Source: Anagrus nilaparvatae (Eukaryota; Arthropoda; Insecta; Hymenoptera; Mymaridae). From it: a DNA stretch of 64,000 bases. Under the pieces are notes generated by a model that was given only the letters and a program-made list of their open reading frames with translations, had not been told where the DNA came from and made no database searches. The stretch is from positions 372,001-436,000 of the forward strand of contig JAKSXM010000036.1 of NCBI GenBank assembly GCA_022575985.1. The letters run 5' to 3'. A program made the translations under genes and the position numbers. This document shows, piece by piece, positions 1 to 12,085 of the stretch (within the stretch, counting starts at the first letter, position 1; each line of letters begins with the position of its first letter).

Positions 1-460
1 CTGATAGTACCTGTACAAGTTTCTTTTAGTTACTCTATTGAGCTACTAAATTAGTAACCGGTAAGAATTACAAATATATATAATATTAGTCCGAAACTTT
101 TATAATTTTCGAAAAATGATTGTAACTTTTGACAGATCGAGCCGATTAACTTGAAAATTTAGGTGGATACGTAAAAAATATGCCCGAGTCGAATAAAATT
201 CCTTTTGATCATAAAATTTTTCCTCGGTTTTCAGTTTTTTTGGTTTTTTTTTCAAAATTTGATAAAAATTTTTTTTTTGGAAATTCAGTTTTTTCAACAT
301 AAAAATTTTTTGTCGTTATCGATCAAAACAAAACCTAGCCTATGTTTTGACCCGTAATTATTGCCGTCTTTTGCCGTAAACCCGATGTCTGTAACTTTTA
401 TGGTGTTCTCGTTTATCGCGTTCGGACAAACATACATAATTAAAGATTTATATATATATA
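1..460. other. AT-rich sequence, no gene recognised
   Basis: No open frame here has coding character, and no splice-bounded exon was found. Bases 90-420 are slightly richer in GC and have the texture of a decayed mobile element, but no termini were seen. Confidence 0.5.
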
Positions 461-486
461 TAGGATAGGATAGGATAGGATAGGAT
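461..486 (+). repeat. (TAGGA)n microsatellite, about 5 copies
   Basis: Five consecutive TAGGA units follow a TA run. The unit differs from the insect telomere repeat TTAGG, so this is read as a simple repeat and not an interstitial telomere tract. Confidence 0.85.
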
Positions 487-2334
487 TTATTGTGGATAAA
501 ATTAAGAATCTACAAAAAAAAAAACTAATAATTTAAAAAACAAAAATTTAAATAGCTTAAATAAAATATATTTAGCTAAAAAAAATCCCACACATCCATC
601 AAAAATCTGAAAATTACTTGAAAGCGACACCTGTTATTTAAAATAATTGTAAAAAATAAAAGACTGGATGCATAGAATACCCGTATCTCTATAAAAAATA
701 CAAACAAATAAAAGAATATTACATTTTTTTCATCGTACACAACGCATAAAAATACATCTATTTTACTTATTATATTCGCACGGTGTCCCGCATTCTTTAT
801 CATCTAAATAAACATTGTTATTATATAACAATCAATGAATTCCTTTTGTATATAAAAATGTCTTTTTGTATACACACACGATGCATCCATATTTGACCAC
901 CCTCTTGTTCACAAGAAGAGTCAAAATACTATAAGCCACAAAGTTTTTTAAAAATATTGTTTAATATTTTGCCAGCACCTCTCTCACTCGTTTTTTCCTC
1001 CCACGTTTATTTATGTTTCTTTTTTTTTATTCGATGCACTTTTTTAAAATAGACCTCCATGCATTTTATCAAAAAGGTTTTTTTTTGTTAGAAGACTGTG
1101 CTTTTTGTGTGATCAAACATGTTTACAGTAGTTAAGTTAGAGAATAATAAGAAAAACTACCTGTTCACATACATAAATTTCTTTTTTTAATCTTATTTAT
1201 ACATAACAGACAAAAAAATATATAAAAAAATGATCATTTTTTTTTAGTTCCCATGGTCATCAGTCATTTTCTTATAAACACCTTATAATATACAGATATT
1301 TGATATAATACTTTGACTTTTTAGCCCTCACTTTTTTGGGTAAAATATTAAACACAGGAGGGTATCTATTATTTACCATCATTACATGCTCACTCATGAA
1401 AATCATACATTTAATTCGATAAAATTCTTCGTTTTTTTTTTTGGTCTCTTGTTGAGAATAATAATAATAATAATACACCCTGTTGATCATCGAAAAAAAA
1501 ATTTTTTTTACCCACCTACGAATTTCACGCTGTCATTGTTATATGCCCTCGTAACATGTATCAATATTTAACTTTTTTTTTTTTTTTTGATGCACTTTAA
1601 AATAAAAAATTTTTTTTGTATACAATTGTTGATTATAAGATTGATCATTTTATGCATTTTTTTTTTTATTAAGCATTGATAATTTTAAAATTTGAAGCGT
1701 AAAATGTAACGTTTATGAGTTTTATAAATAAAATATTGTACGTTATTTTTATGTGTACTGGGTTTACTGACAATGAATGTTAAATTTTTTTTCAGAACGT
1801 TCTTGAACTGTTAATTGTAAATTTTAAAATTTGAGGATTCAAAATATTAGCATAATTGATTTTTTTTAAATTTTCTGTTAAGTAAAGATAAAAATAATAG
1901 AAAAGATTAATGTTTAATTTTTTTGAGATTTTCTCATACGATTTCTGATTTTGGTTCTTCGTAAAATTTTAAAATGTTATGTAAATTTGAATGTCAGTAA
2001 TATTGCTGGTATGTAAATTTTAATATTTAAGAGGGTTTATGTTATGGGTTAATCTATGAATGCTCAATTTACAGATCTTAAACACGAACTGTTTGACAGG
2101 GAAAACGGGAATATTTGAGTTCGGAAAGTTTTAATTCGTCCCATTTATACTAGTTAGGCAAAAAGATTATCTTCATTATTTTAAGATGATCTAAATTATT
2201 AATTTAAAACCTCAAATAAAAATTACAAATAAAAATTTCCAAAATAAATTAAAAAAAAAAAAATCAAAAAATTAAGAATTCAACCACCATTGACAACAAA
2301 TGTAAAACGAAATTAGATCCTAATGTGAAGATGG

Positions 2335-2560
2335 AGATAATTTTTTGTCCTTTTGAACAATTTTTAAGACTTTTAAAAACCATTTTCATCAATAAATACA
2401 ATTTTAGCAGCAATTTAAAAATTGGTCGTTTTGGACCCAAAATGGACATTTGTTTTATTGACTATAGAGATGAGAGAATCGATGACTAAAATTGCGATTT
2501 ACGGGGATTGAAAGGTAGCACTTATACAAAAAAAAAAAAAATAAATGAGACCAACCAGAA
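2335..2560 (+). repeat. Partial copy of the 42-44 kb foldback arm family
   Basis: The order of blocks matches 43.96-44.18 kb: a 'ttaaaaattggtc' block, a 'ccaaaatgg/ccaaatatgg' block, a 'gactata' block, an 'atttacgg' block, then 'gaccaa' and 'ggaa'. Identity is moderate with several indels. A related, weaker copy lies near 58.61-58.75 kb. This indicates a dispersed family rather than a gene. Confidence 0.55.
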
Positions 2561-4810
2561 GGATTTTGGTAAAATTACAAAATAACAGCTTTATTTGAAA
2601 AATTGCCTAACATCTCTATTTTATATACCCAGATAAATGTATGCATAAATTTTCATATTTAATTCAAGATTTAACACCCCCCCTCCTCCTACCAAATATC
2701 AAATATTAATTTAGTAAAAAATTTATCTTTAAAATAAATTAATTATATTACAAATCTACAACTAAAAATAATTTATTGACAATTTCCATCAAAATTGATA
2801 AGAACAAGTGGCACCTATAAAAATTAATCTAAACGAAATAAGATAAAACGTCAAATATTTTTCTTACACAATAATGAAAGAAAATTATATTATCCATCTC
2901 TTTAATTCAACAAAAGATTCTTAATATCATCAAATAAAATAAAGGAACTTACAGTTGATAAGATAAATTATAAGTAATTTCATATAATAAATACCAAATT
3001 CATTTTAAGAAGCTTAGATAATAAATAAAAGACAGTATTTAGATTAATTTTCTTAATTATTTCTATTTTTCCTCAATTATTATTTAATTCTATAAAATTA
3101 ACTTAATTAATTAATACTATTTGATTTATGTCTGAAATAAGAAAATATTTTGTGTATTACCAATAATATATACTAAGAAAGTGATAATAAAGTTCTTATT
3201 ACACATGATGAAAATATAGTAATTTTCTTAGAATTAAAATTCAGACAACGTAAGTACTATATATATGTGTTTCTAAATGAAAATAATAATCATTTTTGCA
3301 CGTGTAATTTTCTATATATAAATTATTGTCTTTTATACACTATTGTATATAAACTCCACCTATTTAAAATAAATTCAATGATTAGATTGGTCAAATGCGT
3401 AGTGCGTAACCTTAATTTAATTCAACGATTTCTCTAATTAAATATTATATTCCAAGAATTTTATGCTATTGGAAATACTTTAACACACACATATTATTTT
3501 ATATATAAAAAGAAAATTTTTTATTAATTGAATTGTTTTTCAATATAAGAGTGTGTTTGTCTTTAAAGCATTCATAAGTTTTACTATCGGATAGTATGAG
3601 AAGCTCAAAAATGCACAGGGTCAATTTAATTAATGCCAGTGTATACATTTTACCTAACTTATTTTTTATGTTATGTAATTAAAACCTTGTATTTCTTTAA
3701 AATTTAGATTCTTATTTATTTTTTTTATAATTAATTATCAAGATAAATAAATTTTTATTACTATTTAATCTATAATGGCCCAATTACACATAAAAGAATT
3801 TTTTTTATTCTAAAAAGTTAAGAAGAGAGAAAAAATAGGGGTATAAACGAATTTTTGGCTTCTTTTGAATTCATTCTGGGCTTTTACCAAAATAAGGCCC
3901 CAAACTGATAAGTTTATATGCATCCATAATTTTTTGGCCCTAACCCTTTAAAGTGTGATTTCCCTTATTAGAAATGAAAATAATTGTTGATTTATTCATT
4001 TTTCTTCTTTATTATGGGTACTGACCTCTCTAACGAGTTAGGAAAAATTATGGACGAAATATATGCACGTAACAGTTTGAGAATCACACAGGGGTCAAAG
4101 TAATTACAAAATTAAGTAGAAAGTTTTTAAGTTGTTGAAAGTTAGTAAGAACTATCGTCAAATTCGAAAAAATCAACCATTTTTAAGCATGGAAAACTTT
4201 TTAGAATTAAAAAAAATGTTTTCATAACAATTTACTTATCAAAAGTCCAGCTATTTAAAATCCGACCATAATGGGTTAAAACCAGATTTTAACGCAAGAT
4301 TTTAATTGAGATTTTCATTTAATAGAAGGCTCAAGCTTGATTAAGTAAGATCTCAATCGATATTTAATAAATAGGGTTGGTTTTTTAAAAACTTTGAAAA
4401 TAAATTTTCTTACCCTATAAGGTATGTAGTCAAATTTTTGCATACAAGATATTAATTTTACATTTAGAAAAGATATTTTATGAATTTTTTATAATTATTT
4501 TATAACATTAACGGCCGGTTTTCTGCCATATTCTCGAAATTGTACGGGTATGTAGAAGGTTGCTAGGTTAATACTAACAACGGATTCAGACATTTTACTT
4601 CTAGAAATGGATTTTTCGCCTTCTATCTATTGAAAATCTTAATTGTTTTGTTCAGTTTTCGTAATCTTCCGCTCTGGCATGAGCTCTGGCACTAATTTAA
4701 ATAAATTTTTAAGGTCATTTGAGTTTTAAAACTGGTTATAACACTTATATCTTTATAAAAAATAATTTATGATAAATTGAAAAATAATAAATTAAAAAAT
4801 AATGTATCGA

Positions 4811-4850
4811 AAAAAAAATTTTCTCGCAAATGAAATGAATTTCGTAGAAT
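4811..4850 (-). repeat. Dispersed core motif copy (minus)
   Basis: The reverse complement gives the core CATTTCATTTGCGAGAAAA, one of six recognisable copies in the window. See the consensus entry at 43284. Confidence 0.6.
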
Positions 4851-5257
4851 ATATAAGTAATAGTTAGCATACAACAATTTACTTAATTATAATATATTTA
4901 TTAAATTGTAAATTTGTGTCTGATAATAAATAATTTCACTTTGGGAATGTTAAAAATATTACTTATTTGTATGGACTTTATTATTCAAGTTTTTATTGAA
5001 AAATCGTTAAAATTAGCATAATAAAATTTTTCACTTATAAATTATTATTTATTAATTTATGAATGTCTTTTTTATATTATAAATCAAGTTTGCGGGGTTG
5101 AAGAATTTTTTTTTCAATGTTTTCAATCAAATTTACTGCTTCAAGAATAATAATGTCCATTGGCTACTTTTTACGAAATCTTTTTGTATGCTCCCAACTA
5201 AATAGTATTTGAGTATTCATTGCACGTTAATTTCAATGACCAAGGCATATTCTTATA

Positions 5258-5472
5258 GTGAGTATTTGTGACCGTTCAATAGATCGATTGTTGCTATCAA
5301 AGAGTGGTAACATGGGATCTGCTGATGGATTACTTTTTGGAATTTTAAGCCTAAGTCGCGATTTAACTACCTTGAAGCCACAAGAATCTATGGGTCTGCC
5401 CAAGTGAAACCATTGATGCTGCTTTACCCATGAAAACATTAATCGATCGATCGACCGGGCACTAATACTCAC
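5258..5472. mobile_element. Small MITE with TA target duplication
   Basis: The ends are imperfect terminal inverted repeats: GTGAGTATTTGTGACCG on the left and the complement of GTGAGTATTAGTGCCCG on the right, followed by a shared GATCGATCGAT-like subterminal block. TA flanks both ends (5256-5257 and 5473-5474), as expected for Tc1/mariner-type insertion. The element is about 215 bp, too short to encode a transposase. The 79-codon minus-strand frame that covers it is explained by the higher GC of the element and is not called a gene. Confidence 0.6.
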
Positions 5473-5474
5473 TA

Positions 5475-7036
5475 TTGATAACTCTAAATGTCATCGATAA
5501 TTCAAAAATCTCATTTAAAAAAATTATTTTAATTTATTCTCCCTCTCTATTTATTTTTATAAATTTAAAAAATCATGTCTGAAATAAGTTGATAAATAAA
5601 ATACGCGTGCATAAACGATTCAAGTACTTATAATTTAAATGATATAGATTATATACTTTTATATAATTTTAAGATGATTAATTCACAAGTGCATATCAAC
5701 TCTAATGGACATAAAAAGTAATTTTATTGCAATATGTTTCCCTCTTTATTATACAAAGTGGCATTTTCACAGACGTGTGACTTTTATTTCCTTTTTATTT
5801 ATTCATTTATTTATTTTTTTAAGTTTTTCTATTTTTTTTTTCACACATACATAAACACATACTATAATTTTTTTTATTATTTTTATGAAATTCTTCATAT
5901 TTTTAAATCTTTTTAAATAAAAAAAAAATCGTATTTTTCCATCTTTTTCTTTTGTGTCCTTTTATCCTAAAAATTCTCTCTATTTCGTTTCTCTACGTTA
6001 TTTACGTTAAAAAAAAGAGAATATTTAAAAAATACATATAAAATTGCATTTTAGCCCTCTTTTCATGTTTCAAGCCCATATCTCTATCTTTCTCAATCTC
6101 TTGTCACATATAAAAAAAAAAAAAAAATTCTCATCCCTCTAATGTATCTCTCTATAATTTTTATTTTTATTTTTTTTACATAGAGAAAATATTTTTTCTC
6201 TTTATTTTCTGCATCATGTGTCCGTCACGAAACCAATTCGCGCAATCACCCTCACTCTTTGCATGTCACTTTTTTTTAACACACACATACATACATTCGT
6301 CTATCCATACATAAATACAATTTTACCTTTTTTTTTGAAAACTAAAAGAGTGCATTCTCTCTGTCAGTGGACAGATTCAACTCTTTCCATAAACGAGCGA
6401 CACATCGTTTGATACAACCGATGCAATATTCAAGCTTGGCGCTCTCTCACTTTTGGCGCCCATGTATATAAAATACTTGGTTACAAAAGATAAAAAAAAA
6501 TACATTTTTTTTTTTATAATCTTTTTTTCTTTATTTTCTATAAAAAAAAAAAAAGGAAGAATTGCAACCAACCAAAGCTTTAGACCGTCAAATTGGCGCC
6601 GCTGTCCATCAAGTCCTTGCAACATTTTGATATATTTGTGTGTGAAACTATATTTTATGTACATACATATGACACAGAATATATACAGTAGACCAACCAG
6701 AAAAGAGAGGAATTATTTAAAAAAGAAGAGGTGGACGTTTACTCTAGTGAAGTTACATACGTTCGATATATAAAGGGGGTGTAAAGAAGGAGGGACTTTT
6801 TTAAATGAGAAAAAAAACTGAGGACATTTTTCTGTTAATCTCTATATCTATATATTTATTTATTTATAATGAAATAAAATAAAAAATCTCCTAGTTAGAT
6901 TGCCGTAATATAAGTGCAAGAGGGGAATCCCAAAAAAAAAAATTGGACATTGGAAGTTTTTTGGCTGATGATGCAATTTTGATATAAATTTTTGTTTTAT
7001 TTATTTATCTTTATTTTTTACGTTTAAATATATATA
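5475..7036. other. Low-complexity stretch with a GC island
   Basis: Mostly T- and A-rich low-complexity DNA. Bases 6205-6620 contain a patchy GC island described separately. No exon is secure. A TATATAAAG word at about 6767 directly before a G run looks like a TATA box, but no transcript start can be assigned. Confidence 0.4.
6360..6620. promoter_or_regulatory. Candidate regulatory island with TTGGCGC sites
   Basis: In a background of roughly 20% GC, this island holds TTGGCGCT (about 6437), TTTTGGCGCC (about 6452) and AATTGGCGCCG (about 6592). These resemble the E2F/DP consensus TTTSGCGC. A TATAAA word sits at about 6468. A 28-codon minus-strand frame starts at an ATGGGCGCC (about 6463) and ends near 6377; it is GC-rich in codon choice but has no splice donor and no recognised family. 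Promoter, conserved noncoding element and tiny exon all remain possible. Confidence 0.25.
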
Positions 7037-8287
7037 TGTTACGGGTAGAGTCCGATCTCTGGATAGTCCTAGGTCTATCCGGATAAACCTAGGACTATCC
7101 AAGCGGAGTTGGATAAAGTCCGATTCTTGAATTTTTTCATCTTTTTTGTTCAACTTTATCCGGCTCCGCTTGGATAGTCCTAGGATTATCCAAGAGGCTT
7201 GGATAAAGTCCGATTCGTAAGAAATGTGAACAAAAAAAAAAATTATTTCACCTTATTATTTTTTTATTTTATTTGTCATAATTTTATACTCAAATAATTT
7301 TTTGATTTAATAAAAAAAAATACAAAATACAAAATTTTATCTACAATATATAAATTTATTTTTATTTATTTATACAAGACAAACTGCTGTGACATTTTGA
7401 GTTGCATTTGAGTCCATTTGATTTGCACTTGCATTTATTAGTTTTGCAACCTTGTTTGCAGTTACACCTTTGAAAGCCTTAACCACCAAATTTAGATGCC
7501 ATTATTGCAAATTGGCGTAAATTTTTATTTTCGGTGGATATTTTTGATACATCTATGTGGTTTGCATTCGTAGGTATAAATTGATTCCGCGAAAATTTTT
7601 CTTCTATTGTTCCATGATAATTAGCTAATTTATACAATCCGTTATCGCTGATTTCTATATTATTGCCATTAATATGTTTCAAAAATCTCCGCGACCTCTG
7701 TCTACATCAGGAATACCCACTCTGACTGTATCTCCAACTTTGCAATTTGGAAACTTAGAATTTGATCTTTTGATCATTTTTGAAGCTTGATTATCTAACG
7801 CACGTTTCGCACTTTTTCTATTATCACTTTTACTAAACTCTTTTGAACAAATTTCGCATGAAATGTTATTATATTATTAAAATGTTATTATTATTACACA
7901 GTTTTTACAAATATTTTCAGTTTTCACGTTCATAGGCTGGAGAGTTTGAAGTTCATTTTTCTGAAATTGAGTTTCTTCAAAATAAAGTTGGTTTATAGAA
8001 TTATTTAATTTGACTAAATCAAAAAATTATTTAAATATAAAATTATGACAAATAAAATAAAAAAATAATACGGTGAAATAATTTTTTTCTTTGTTCACAT
8101 TTTTTACGAATCGGACTTTATCCAAGCCTCTTGGATAATCCTAGGACTATCCAAGCGATTCCGGATAAAGTTGAACAAAAAAGATGAAAAAAATCAAGAA
8201 TCGGACTTTATCCAACTCCGCTTGGATAGTCCTAGGTTTATCCGGATAGACCTAGGACTATCCAGAGATCGGACTCTACCCGTAACA
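7037..8287 (-). mobile_element. Ginger-like foldback transposon, nonautonomous
   Basis: A 1,251 bp element with nearly identical terminal inverted repeats of about 275 bp (7037-7310 and 8015-8287). The ends begin TGTTACGGG and finish CCCGTAACA, and TATA flanks both sides (7033-7036 and 8288-8291), giving a 4-bp target duplication. Ginger transposons are known for TGTNR termini, 4-bp duplications and retroviral-type integrases, and the interior carries a relic of a matching transposase tail (next entry). Subterminal palindromes built on CCTAGG with TATCC/GGATA words repeat several times in each arm and may be transposase-binding sites. The element is internally deleted, so it is now a MITE-like derivative. 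Confidence 0.8.
7372..7862 (-). pseudogene. KRBA2/Ginger-type integrase C-terminal relic
   Basis: Reading the minus strand from about 7862, one frame gives a lysine-rich stretch, then VGDTVRV-IPDVDRGRGD, the signature of KRBA2-like integrase-derived proteins. A one-base shift near 7683 leads into the frame with GLYKLANYHG and YSRNQF-like FSRNQF, then SKFGG. An in-frame TAA then replaces the expected glutamine of GGQGF, and the frame continues as GFQRCNCKQGC with a cysteine array CKCKSNGLKCNSKCHSSLSC. In the family this cysteine-rich tail follows the integrase core, and here the catalytic core itself is absent. The relic carries at least one frameshift and one nonsense change, so it is not functional. 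The family assignment rests on remembered motif order. Confidence 0.75.
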
Positions 8288-9176
8288 TATATATTATTCA
8301 TGCGAGGAAAGCATGATTCGCTGTATACGTGATAGGCATTTGTTGTTAGAAGGGTGAAATAAAAAATAAAAAAAATAGGTATATAAACTAAAAATATAAA
8401 CCTGTGCATTATGTATAGAAAATTTGAATAAGAAAAAAGAAAAGCATTTTTGATTTACAAAAAATTAATGCGTTTATTTATATATATATAAGTTAGGATT
8501 ATATTGGGAAAAGGGATGATTGAGCGACGGGTGCTAATCTTTTTCTCACTTTTTTAAATATAAATAAATAAAAAAGTGTAAATATAGCAAATTTAGAGTG
8601 AGGTGATTCTTTTTTTTTTTTTTAACTGACTTGATGAGATTTTAAATTTATTTTATCTTTTTTTTTGAACGAATGTATTCACAAATTGCACTTGTGAAAA
8701 AATTATAATGTGAATTTTAGGAAATTATTTCGACTAGTTAACAATTTTAATTAGTCGATACCAATCTGATGTGAATTAATGATTAAACTTCTGTTTTTGA
8801 TATCAAATAACTGTTACATTACATTTTAGTTAAATTATAAGAATACAGATTAATTTTAAAATTAGGATAAAAATGGCAGTCTGAAGATAGATATTTGGAT
8901 TACAAGAGTTTTCAAGTAATCGAAATTTTATTTCAGAGAATTTTTTATGGCCTGGAACGGCATTGAAGATATGTCACAAAAATTTTTAATTGAATGTTTA
9001 AATACCAAGCCCGTCAAGAACCTTCCTTCCTCAAATTAGGTCGATTTAGCTTCATTTTTAGTACATGGAGTGATTTCCTGACCTACCGCAGTCACAAACT
9101 TTCAAAGACTTTTGAGACAATCTTAGGAAAACGTTTTTTCTTTTTTTTAACGAGTTTACATTTTTATTTAAATTAA
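8288..9176. other. AT-rich spacer, nothing recognised
   Basis: No exon, RNA gene or repeat boundary could be supported. Confidence 0.5.
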
Positions 9177-9577
9177 AAGTCCGAAGCGGCTAATTACGTG
9201 TCGATTTGAAAATCGCATGAAAAAATGACTTAAACTTTAAAAATTAAATTAAAAATAATGATTTCCGAAGTAAAAATAGTTTCTTTTTTAAAATTTAAGG
9301 TCAGATTTTCGATACAGAAACCTAGAAAATCAGTATGGCCGGTCAAAGTTGACCAAATTTTCAAAAAAAGCAAATTCGACACATTGAATAATATTAGTAA
9401 AAATAACTTTGAACGGCCATACTGATTTTCCAAGTTTTTGAATCGAAAATCTAACTTGAAATTTGAAAAAAGAAACTATTTTTACTTCAAAAATCATTAT
9501 TTTTAATTTAACTTTTAAAGTTTAAGTCATTTTTTATGCGATTTTCAAATCGACACGTAATTAGCCGCTTCGGACTT
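9177..9577. mobile_element. Foldback element, 401 bp
   Basis: A near-complete palindrome. The left end AAGTCCGAAGCGGCTAATTA is matched by its reverse complement at the right end, and pairing continues almost to the centre (GTATGGCCG against CGGCCATAC), leaving a loop of about 50 bp near 9350-9410. No coding potential. TTAA-like sequence flanks the left end, but a target duplication is not clear. Confidence 0.85.
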
Positions 9578-9834
9578 AATGAGTTAAGCTAAATATTATG
9601 CATGTAAATAGAGAAATTGTTTAAAATTGGGACCCCTTATGGACCCTAAAACAGTGATTTAATAGCAATTAATCATGATATAGAATTTTTAAAAATTCGA
9701 GTAAAAATTTAAAACAAATGTATACAAAACGTAATACAAAATATTAATTTATTGTACCTGCTTTATGGATAACAGGTTAGTATTTTTATTTTTTAAATGT
9801 AAATTACGGATTCAAATTTGATTGGAAATAATTT

Positions 9835-10110
9835 CCTTATAATATAAAGCCTCATAAACTTATTTCACTTGCGAGAAAAAAGCTACGTGTTTACCGATCC
9901 TCCAGATTCTTTTAAAATATTTAATTATGTTAAGATAAATATTTTCCTTAATTTAATTATAATTTATTTTATTCATAAACGAGAAAAAAATTAATATCTT
10001 AAATTCGTAATATTTGAAAATCATAAAAACATGTATTTATTTATTAATAAATAAATGCTTCAATCACACAAATCTCTTAGTCAAAACTTACTACGTTTTG
10101 GCTAAATATA
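9835..10110 (+). repeat. Dispersed repeat copy with CACTTGCGAGAAAA core
   Basis: Contains the core at 9863-9880 preceded by 'ataaagcctcataaa'. Downstream text (a 'gaaaatcataaa' block, then 'atttatttattaataaat') recurs after the neighbouring copy at 10642. An inverted partial core (TTTTTTCTCGCAACTGATGA) lies at 10214-10233. Confidence 0.65.
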
Positions 10111-10499
10111 TATGTATACTTCATGCATTGTGTAAAAACTAAATAATTCCAATTTAAAGATAGACCAAATTTTATATTATTTATAGATCAAAGTCTTATC
10201 TTATCAAGAGTCGTTTTTTCTCGCAACTGATGACCCTTGCTCATAAATAAAAAATGGTGCAAAGACGTTTTTTTACCATTCGAGGCGAATTCTTTACTTT
10301 TTTGGACACAAGTTCTTAACATACTATTTCGTGATTATAGTGAATCTATTTCAATATTGCATAACAAAATGAAAATGCAGATATTAACATGTATTTTATA
10401 AAGGGCAATATAATACAAGAAATTGCTGTACTCTAAAATTACGATTCAAATTATAAATAAACGATAAAGACAATCAACCAAAAAAAATACTTATATTTT

Positions 10500-11060
10500 A
10501 AACGGCCAATTTTTTCAATAAAGTATTCATAAGTAATACTAACTTTCAATATTCATAAATAACAAGATAGAAATTTAATTTGTAAATATATTATTATATT
10601 ATATAATAAAAATGAATTCTTTATATAGCTTCAATAACTCATTTCACTTGCGAGAAAAAAAAAACTTTACGTATCTATCGTTGCTCAAATTATTTATTAA
10701 GAACCTAATTTTATATTTGAAAATCATAAACATATTTATTTATTAATAAATCATATTTATAAATCTCTAGTTAATCAATAAAACTCATTAAAATCAATTT
10801 AATAAGTAATGTACAAGTAAACACAATAAAATCTAAACCAAAATAAAACTGGTCATGCAATATTGACTACCCTTCATAATTTCATAATAAATTTTATAAA
10901 AGTTTATTGACTAAAATTTTGCGAGTAATTTACGTAGGATTTAATCGGGTAAATCTTTTTTGTCTGTCGTTTTCTGGCCATGGGTCGAAATTCACTATTT
11001 CTGTATACAAGAAAATAATTTAGTTTGTAAATATAATTTGCTAACAACTTTAAATGTATT
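10500..11060 (+). repeat. Second dispersed repeat copy
   Basis: The core lies at 10642-10660. Bases 10960-10990 (TTTTCTGGCCATGGGTCG) match 42.98 kb (TTTTTCTGGCCATGTGTCG) and, more weakly, 46.12 kb, so the repeat extends beyond the core. Confidence 0.6.
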
Positions 11061-11141
11061 TGTGTTTTATTACAATTTGTAAACACAAAATAACTAAAAT
11101 ATGCAACTATAAAATTAATTTAAAAACATTTTTAAAAATAA

Positions 11142-11760
11142 TTGAACTCTTTAATATTAATCTATAAAAAACGATTCTCCAACTTTTATTTCATCAATAA
11201 TAAACTTTCACATTCCACTTCAAAAAACTCTTATATATTTCCCATTTCTTTTTACTCCATATATATATCACCTCATTTTCTTCATTTTTTTCATCTTTCT
11301 TTATCTTCTTGTAATTTTGAAATTTTCGTCCTTTTACACTTTATACAGTATATATCTATAAAATTTATGTATATGTGTGTGTGTACACAAGTAAGAAGAA
11401 AAAAAAAGTATAAGAAAGAGAATGTCAGCAACGTCGACATTACTGGTTGGCAAGTTACTTTGTTCTCCTGAACTTTATTAATTTTTCCCTCGGTCTTAAG
11501 GGGAAAGTAAACCATATATATATATAAATTTCTGGTATTATATCGCCTTGCTTCACAACCCTTATATATAACTATAGAAAGAAGAAGAAGAAAAAGGGAT
11601 AGCTTGAGTATAATAATAAAGAGTATAACTATAGAGTTTAAAGAAGAAAAAAAAAGTATGAAATGAGAAAAAAAAAAAAAAAATTCAAGCTTTATTCATG
11701 TATATATAGTAGTTTTATAATGTTTTAAGAGTAAGGTATCTTCCTTATGACGGGAAATTT
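11142..11760. other. AT-rich stretch with a moderate GC patch
   Basis: Bases 11410-11510 are richer in GC and open on both strands, but no splice signals decide a frame. No gene is called. Confidence 0.4.
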
Positions 11761-11968
11761 TAAAATCTGTCTACGCGTTGTCGAACTACCGAGGAAAACT
11801 TTATTATTAGTATTCTGTATAACCTTATACTTTTCTTATAGTAGTAGTATAAAAAAAAGGTATAGATATGAATGATGAAGAAGATGGTAAACCGATTTAT
11901 ATATATATTTATAATGAAAAATCGAGTTATACAGAGGGTATAAAATGCCTTTATAAACTCATTTGCAG

Positions 11969-12085
11969 CTCGGACGATCTCAGGGGGGTTTAAAAAACTT
12001 TTGGAATATTCGTGTAGATTGTTATATGATGCAAAATGAGAGATATTTCGGGGCTGACAGAGAATACCGACGTGTATATTACTAG
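11969..12085 (+). CDS. Candidate terminal exon, unknown protein
   Basis: A good acceptor (CATTTGCAG) is followed by 38 codons ending at TAG 12085. The peptide contains GLKNFWNIRVDCYMMQ and ends EYRRVYY, with mixed composition unlike the surrounding AT-rich noise. The opposite strand is also open here (a 130-codon frame, 11760-12152), so the strand is not certain. No family was recognised and no partner exon was found nearby. It may be a last exon, a conserved noncoding island, or chance. Confidence 0.25.
   Translation, partial: LGRSQGGLKNFWNIRVDCYMMQNERYFGADREYRRVYY

Larger units (their letters stand above)
487..5255. other. Gene-poor AT-rich stretch
   Basis: Long A and T runs, and no supportable exon. 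Bases 2335-2560 resemble the right arm of the foldback at 42.1-44.3 kb (shared words include ATTTACGG and TGACTATA). Bases 4500-4710 form a modest GC island of unknown nature. A minus-strand copy of the dispersed core motif lies at 4811-4850. Confidence 0.5.

Noticed and set aside
461..486. Interstitial telomere repeat
   Set aside because: The unit is TAGGA, not TTAGG, and there are only about five copies.
5233..5472. 79-codon minus-strand gene
   Set aside because: The frame coincides with a MITE bounded by inverted repeats and TA duplications.
6377..6773. 95- and 106-codon ORFs around 6.4-6.8 kb
   Set aside because: They pass through long A/T runs; only the short GC-rich sub-blocks are unusual, and these are reported as an island.
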